A stretch of DNA of 6,935 nucleotides from DATBAT01 sp036271375 (GTDB taxonomy: Bacteria; Acidobacteriota; Terriglobia; Terriglobales; Acidobacteriaceae): positions 1 to 6,935 of the forward strand of contig DATBAT010000493.1 of NCBI GenBank assembly GCA_036271375.1. Direction: 5' to 3'. Made by a program: the position numbers and the translations under genes. The notes under the pieces are model-generated. The model was not told where the DNA came from. It did no database searches and was given only the letters and a program-made list of their open reading frames with translations. Shown one piece after another: positions 1 through 4,009 of this stretch (its first letter is position 1; each line of letters opens with the position of its first letter).

Positions 1-388
1 CATGCTAAAGATCAGCGACTATGTGGTGGTAACAGCGCCACTGACCGAAGAAACGCGCCACATGGTTAGCGACGCCGAGTTCGCCGCGATGAAGCCGACG
101 GCGGTGATTATGAACGTCGGCCGCGGACCAATCATCGATGAGGCCGCGATGCTGCGGGCGCTGAACCAAAAACAAATTAAAGGCGCAGGACTCGACGTGT
201 TTGAGCGAGAACCCCTGCCTCCCGGCGACCCCATGTTTCGCATGGAGAACGTTTTGCTCTCGCCACATTGCGCCGATCACACCGCCGAATGGAAGAACGA
301 CGCCATGCGCTTCTTCCTGAAGCAGCTCGCGCGATTTGAAAAAGGCGAACCCCTCGAAAATATTGTGGATAAGCGACGAGGGTACTGA
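1..388 (+). CDS. D-2-hydroxyacid dehydrogenase, C-terminal part (5' end outside window)
   Basis: NAD(P)-dependent D-isomer-specific 2-hydroxyacid dehydrogenase, which reduces a 2-oxoacid to the D-2-hydroxyacid in the cytoplasm. The frame is open to the left edge; the first ATG, at base 2, is internal. About 128 residues are present of the usual 310-330, covering the end of the nucleotide-binding domain and the return to the catalytic domain. The Rossmann GxGxxG loop lies upstream and is not visible. Counting from base 2, the family signatures are an 'APLTEETR' strand (residues 12-19), 'NVGRG' with the substrate-binding Arg at 41, 'GLDVFEREPLP' with the catalytic Glu at 70, and 'SPHCA' with the catalytic His at 89. 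All three active-site residues are therefore intact. The 'SPHCADHT' ending is the GhrA-like variety rather than the common 'PHIG'. The substrate cannot be told. It ends with TGA, 88 bp before the next gene on the same strand, and a functional link to that gene is not evident. Confidence 0.93.
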   Translation, partial: MLKISDYVVVTAPLTEETRHMVSDAEFAAMKPTAVIMNVGRGPIIDEAAMLRALNQKQIKGAGLDVFEREPLPPGDPMFRMENVLLSPHCADHTAEWKNDAMRFFLKQLARFEKGEPLENIVDKRRGY

Positions 389-464
389 GAATTCGTCATT
401 GCCACCTGTTCGCTGGGAATGCGTTGCATAGTAGTATCGCCGAACGCGTTTTAGTCCGGCCGAC

Positions 465-470
465 GAGGAA
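465..470 (+). promoter_or_regulatory. Ribosome binding site deciding a TTG start
   Basis: GAGGAA lies 6 bases before the TTG at 477. This purine stretch supports TTG 477 over the first in-frame ATG at 531. Starting at 531 would remove most of the hydrophobic core of the signal peptide. Confidence 0.7.
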
Positions 471-476
471 CCGACT

Positions 477-3017
477 TTGATAGAAGTAACCAGATCGCGT
501 TTGTTAGGCGCCATCCTTCTTGTTGTTCTTATGACGTCCAGCGCGTTTGCTGGCGACAGCCAGACTCGCATGGAACTTTCGCGCCCGGTGCGCTCATGGG
601 AGTTCCTGCCCGAGGTCGGTACACGCGCCGGCTTGTTCGGCAACGAAAATGGAAATCTGGAAGCCTGGGTATATCCGCTCAAGATCCTGCGCAATTTTCA
701 TCTGAATTTTCTGATCGACGGACAAGCGATTCCCGCAGAAAGCTTATCTCGTACCCTCATCGTTCATCCTGAATCGAGCACCATCGTGTACTCCGGCAAC
801 ACGTTCAGCGTGCGCGAGACGCTATTCGTACCGGTCAAGGAACAAGGCGCGATCATCCACTTTGAAGTGAATACCGCCGAGCCCCTGGAAATCGAAGCCG
901 TTTTCGAGCGCGACTTCCAACTGGAATGGCCGGCCGCGCTGGGTGGAACTTTTCTCTACTGGGACCCCAGCCTGCACGCGTTTCATCTCGGCGAAGAACA
1001 GAAAAAGTACGTAGCGTTGGTCGGTTCGCCATCCGCAGATCAGGAACGCCTGGAGTACGAAACCAATTATTCGGCCTCGAATAAAAACTCGTTCCGGTTG
1101 GGCGTCACCGCTAAAGGAATTGACACAAAGACCATCACCATTGCGGCATCCACGCAAGGCCAGGCCGACGCCGAAAAGACTTATCGCAAACTGGAAAACA
1201 GCTATTCCGATTTGCTGCAAGAGTCGTCCGACTATTACCACAAATATCTCGAACGCACCGTGCAACTGGAACTGCCGGATTCGCAACTTCAACAAGCCTA
1301 CGATTGGTCGCGCGTCAGCATGCTTCAGGGATTGGTCACGAATCCAGACTTAGGCACCGGTCTAATTGCGGGCTACCGCACATCGTTCGATTCTCAGCGT
1401 CCCGGCTTCGCCTGGTTTTTCGGACGCGACTCCATGTGGACGTCGCTCGCCCTCGACGCCAGCGGCGATTTCACAACTACCAAGACCGCGCTCGAATTCC
1501 TGGCGAAATTCCAGCGCGCGGATGGCAAGATTCCTCACGAAATTTCTCAGGCAGCAAATCTGGTCCCTTGGTTCGACAATGTCCCCTATGGGTTCGCTTC
1601 CGCCGACGCGACGCCGCTATTTATCATCACTGCCAATGACTATGTCACGCACAGCGGCGACGTAGCATTCATCAATGAAAAGTGGGACAACCTCTGGCGC
1701 GCTTACCAATTTTTGCGGTCGACCTACGATCAGCAGGGCCTGCCGCAAAATTTCGGCTTCGGCCACGGATGGATCGAAGGCGGGCCGCTTCTTCCAGTAA
1801 AAAGCGAAATGTACCAGGCCGGGGTCGGTGCTGAAGCATTGCGGTCATTGGCGAATCTAGCCAGGCTTGCCGGCAAGAACGACGTCAGTGCGCAACTTGA
1901 TCAGGAATTTACTGCGCACAAGGCGGCATTGAACCAGGCATTCTGGTCTACCGAGAAGAACTATCTCGCTTACGCTGTCGACGCTAATTCGCAACGGCTC
2001 GATGTGCCCAGTGTGCTGACCACCGTCCCCATGTGGTTCGGTCTGACCGACAACGACAAATCGCAGAAGACAATCGACGAACTCTCCAACGCTGGCCATC
2101 AGGCCGACTGGGGCATGCGCATTATTTCCTCGCATGATTCCAATTACAATCCCGGCGGCTACCACTTCGGATCAGTCTGGCCCTTGTTTACCGGTTGGGC
2201 GTCGGTCGGCGAATACAAATATCACCGCGTGCATTCGGCATACGCGAACCTGCGGGCGAATGCGTTACTGGCGCTTGACGGCTCTCTCGGCCACGCCACC
2301 GAAGTTCTCTCAGGCGATTATTACCAGCCGCTCTCGACGAGTTCGCCACACCAGATCTGGTCGGCAGCCATGGTGGTGAGCCCGATTCTTCGCGGCATGC
2401 TTGGTCTGGAGGTCGACGCCATCGCACATCAGGTCACGTTTACGCCGCACGTGCCTGCCGATTGGAACTTCTTCCGCATCCGCAATGTGCGTGTGGGCGA
2501 TGTAGTCCTTGATCTGATCTACCGCAAGAGCGCAGACGGTATTGGGCTTGAAGTCCAGCGCACTGGTTCCGGCGATTGCACCATCGAGTTCTCTCCTGCA
2601 TTGAGTCCGCGGGCGAGAATCGTGCGGGTTACGCTGGATGGCCGCGCCATTGCAAATCATTTGGAAAATCATGGAACCGATCAGCACGCAACAGTTCAAA
2701 TTCCTGCCAATCGCGCCGGGACGTTGCAGATTCGCACAAAAGACGATTTCGGGTATTCGGTCGATTCCCACCTGCCCGCACTTGGCAGTTCCAGCCAAGG
2801 CCTTCGCGTCGTATCGGAATCATGGAACGGAAGTAGTCTGGACCTTGATGTCGAAGGCAAGGCCGGAAACCAATACGCGGTCAACCTCTGGAACCCCAAC
2901 CAGATTTCCTCCGTAGACGGCGGTGTGATCTCTAAGGAAAAACTGATGATCTCGTTTCCCTCTGCAAATGCCGACGCATACGCCCATCAAAAGGTCACGC
3001 TTCATTTCGCGAAGTAG
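477..3017 (+). CDS. Secreted glycogen-debranching-type (amylo-alpha-1,6-glucosidase-like) six-hairpin glycoside hydrolase
   Basis: An 846-residue exported glycosidase, probably periplasmic or extracellular, acting on alpha-linked glucans or oligosaccharides; the exact substrate is unknown. A Sec signal peptide occupies residues 1-25 (Arg at 6 and 8, hydrophobic core 9-18, likely cleavage after 'AFA' at 23-25). An N-terminal beta-rich domain covers about 30-255. A catalytic (alpha/alpha)6 barrel covers about 270-660. The barrel carries motifs shared with the C-terminal catalytic domain of bacterial debranching enzymes: 'FGRDS' (315-319, D318), 'SADAT' (375-379), 'GHGWIEGG' (429-436, E434), 'SEMYQAG' (E444) and 'GYHFGSVWP' (561-569). 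Beta-rich segments follow to the end, with roughly the last 100 residues looking like an extra domain. E434 sits where these enzymes usually have Asp in a 'W-M-D' motif, so it is a plausible general acid, but this alignment was made by eye. TTG was chosen as start from the ribosome binding site and the intact signal peptide. Known debranching enzymes of glycogen metabolism are cytoplasmic, so export argues for scavenging external glycans. A trehalase-, GH15- or GH63-like specificity within the same fold remains possible. Confidence 0.85.
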   Translation: MIEVTRSRLLGAILLVVLMTSSAFAGDSQTRMELSRPVRSWEFLPEVGTRAGLFGNENGNLEAWVYPLKILRNFHLNFLIDGQAIPAESLSRTLIVHPESSTIVYSGNTFSVRETLFVPVKEQGAIIHFEVNTAEPLEIEAVFERDFQLEWPAALGGTFLYWDPSLHAFHLGEEQKKYVALVGSPSADQERLEYETNYSASNKNSFRLGVTAKGIDTKTITIAASTQGQADAEKTYRKLENSYSDLLQESSDYYHKYLERTVQLELPDSQLQQAYDWSRVSMLQGLVTNPDLGTGLIAGYRTSFDSQRPGFAWFFGRDSMWTSLALDASGDFTTTKTALEFLAKFQRADGKIPHEISQAANLVPWFDNVPYGFASADATPLFIITANDYVTHSGDVAFINEKWDNLWRAYQFLRSTYDQQGLPQNFGFGHGWIEGGPLLPVKSEMYQAGVGAEALRSLANLARLAGKNDVSAQLDQEFTAHKAALNQAFWSTEKNYLAYAVDANSQRLDVPSVLTTVPMWFGLTDNDKSQKTIDELSNAGHQADWGMRIISSHDSNYNPGGYHFGSVWPLFTGWASVGEYKYHRVHSAYANLRANALLALDGSLGHATEVLSGDYYQPLSTSSPHQIWSAAMVVSPILRGMLGLEVDAIAHQVTFTPHVPADWNFFRIRNVRVGDVVLDLIYRKSADGIGLEVQRTGSGDCTIEFSPALSPRARIVRVTLDGRAIANHLENHGTDQHATVQIPANRAGTLQIRTKDDFGYSVDSHLPALGSSSQGLRVVSESWNGSSLDLDVEGKAGNQYAVNLWNPNQISSVDGGVISKEKLMISFPSANADAYAHQKVTLHFAK

Positions 3018-3064
3018 AACGCGTCAACTGAGAGCCGTGGACCAGCAACTGGATTTCCCACCGG

Positions 3065-3079
3065 TTAGACACCGTCTAA
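3065..3079. promoter_or_regulatory. Perfect dyad TTAGAC-ACC-GTCTAA, candidate operator
   Basis: A six-base inverted repeat with a 3-base centre (3065-3070 and 3074-3079), 48 bp after the glycosidase stop. The stem would have only two G-C pairs and no T-run follows, so it makes a poor intrinsic terminator. Symmetric TAGAC/GTCTA half-sites are the sort recognised by TetR-family repressors such as LmrA/QdoR (recalled, not searched). It lies about 63 bp upstream of the sigma-54-like element. No regulator gene is in the window to pair with it. Confidence 0.4.
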
Positions 3080-3141
3080 GCGCTGACACGTTGCGCTCAA
3101 AGTCACCGCGGAGCAAACCATCCGTTTTCAATCATCTTTAA

Positions 3142-3158
3142 TTGGCACTTGAAATGCT
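3142..3158 (+). promoter_or_regulatory. Sigma-54-like -24/-12 promoter element
   Basis: TTGGCACTTGAAATGCT. Against the RpoN consensus TTGGCACG-N4-TTGCW it matches all but two of the 13 specified positions. It keeps the invariant GG (3144-3145) and GC (3156-3157) with the exact 10-base gap. Transcription would begin near 3169. The element overlaps a possible TTG codon at 3149 that extends the next reading frame, so if real it excludes that start and favours 3179 or later. The match was made by eye and has not been tested against background. Confidence 0.45.
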
Positions 3159-3178
3159 TCACTGAATTGTGCGAATTC

Positions 3179-4009
3179 ATGCTCGCCGTGCATAATCTCG
3201 TTGCGCCTCAAAATCCCATCACAGTGACCTTGAAAATTGTCCTCACATTCGTTGGCCTGGCGGGAATATGCCTCGCCTCTGGCTGCACCAGCCGCCTGGC
3301 GCCAGAAACCGCCCAGGCTAGCGCTCATCCTGATCTTCCGAACGTGCAGGACACTTTTAGAGACGGGACTCCCGACTTTCTACGCCTCGATTCTGCAACC
3401 GACCGCCAAAGCTTTCGCCGTTGGTTCACCTTAATTGCCGAGCGACAGTCTTTCGCCAATCCGCTGCCCAAAGAGATCAATGACTGCGCCGCTCTGCTGC
3501 GCTATTCCTATCGTGAAGCCATGCGCCGGCACGACGCGATGTGGGCGACAGACAACAATCTCGGAAATCTTCCCGCGGTTCCGGATATTGCCAAATATCA
3601 CTATCCGCACACCGCTCTGGGCCCCAAGCTTTTCCGGGTAAAGCAAGGAGAGTTCGGGGCTGCGGACCTGACCGACGGCACCTTTGCGGAGTTCGCCGAC
3701 GTCAAAACGCTAGTGATTGACAACGCGCACTCCATTGGTCGCAACGTCCATCGCGCCCAACCCGGCGACCTGATTTTCTATCGCCAGCCCGAACAGCGCT
3801 CGCCTTTCCACTCGATGATCTTTGTCGGGCGCAGCTATTTCGGCGCGGGCAATGACTGGGTGGTCTACCATACCGGCTCCGAAGGCCAGATGCGGCGCGT
3901 GTCGCTCCAATCTCTGCTCAACCATCCCGACCCGCGCTGGCGGCCGGTTACAGGCAATCCAAATTTTCTCGGAGTTTATCGCTGGAATATTCTGCGGGAG
4001 GCCAATTGA
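3179..4009 (+). CDS. DUF1175 family lipoprotein (YfaT-like), NlpC/P60-like
   Basis: A 276-residue envelope protein recognised as DUF1175, the family of E. coli YfaT, whose biochemical function is unknown. Numbering is from ATG 3179. A lysine and hydrophobic stretch lead to a lipobox 'LASGC' (32-36), so the protein is probably lipidated at Cys36. The conserved core runs from about 70 to 272. 'NDCAALLRYSY' (C103), 'PGDLIFY', 'PFHSMIFVG' (H211) and 'VYHTG' (H231) have the order and spacing of the catalytic Cys, His and third polar residue of NlpC/P60 papain-like hydrolases. An amidase or peptidase activity is therefore an inference. The protein ends with 'NPNFLGVYRWNI'. The start is uncertain, because no candidate has a good ribosome binding site. 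TTG 3149 lies inside the sigma-54-like element. ATG 3179 is the only ATG before the signal peptide. GTG 3224 and TTG 3230 would give a more compact lipoprotein signal. The stop shares a base with the start of the A2M gene, so the two products probably work together. Confidence 0.85.
   Translation: MLAVHNLVAPQNPITVTLKIVLTFVGLAGICLASGCTSRLAPETAQASAHPDLPNVQDTFRDGTPDFLRLDSATDRQSFRRWFTLIAERQSFANPLPKEINDCAALLRYSYREAMRRHDAMWATDNNLGNLPAVPDIAKYHYPHTALGPKLFRVKQGEFGAADLTDGTFAEFADVKTLVIDNAHSIGRNVHRAQPGDLIFYRQPEQRSPFHSMIFVGRSYFGAGNDWVVYHTGSEGQMRRVSLQSLLNHPDPRWRPVTGNPNFLGVYRWNILREAN
3997..4001 (+). promoter_or_regulatory. Ribosome binding site of the A2M gene, inside the DUF1175 gene
   Basis: GGAGG lies 7 bases before the ATG at 4009, within the last codons of the upstream gene. 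The stop TGA (4007-4009) and start ATG (4009-4011) share the A, an arrangement typical of translational coupling. Confidence 0.85.

Noticed and set aside
399..437. Possible sigma-70 promoter (TTGCCA at 399, TAGTAT at 432) or sigma-54 element before the glycosidase
   Set aside because: The sigma-70 spacing is about 27 bases, far too long. As sigma-54, one invariant G is replaced and the -24/-12 spacing is one base short.
5..694. 229-codon minus-strand open frame over the dehydrogenase end and glycosidase start
   Set aside because: It overlaps two convincing + strand genes, shows no recognisable domain, and fits the open antisense frames expected from GC-biased codon use.
3042..3056. Small hairpin CCAG-CAA-CTGG followed by ATTT after the glycosidase
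   Set aside because: A four-base stem with a very short T stretch is too weak to call an intrinsic terminator.
3149..3178. TTG 3149 as the start of the DUF1175 gene
   Set aside because: There is no ribosome binding site, it overlaps the sigma-54-like element, and it adds residues before an already complete lipoprotein signal.
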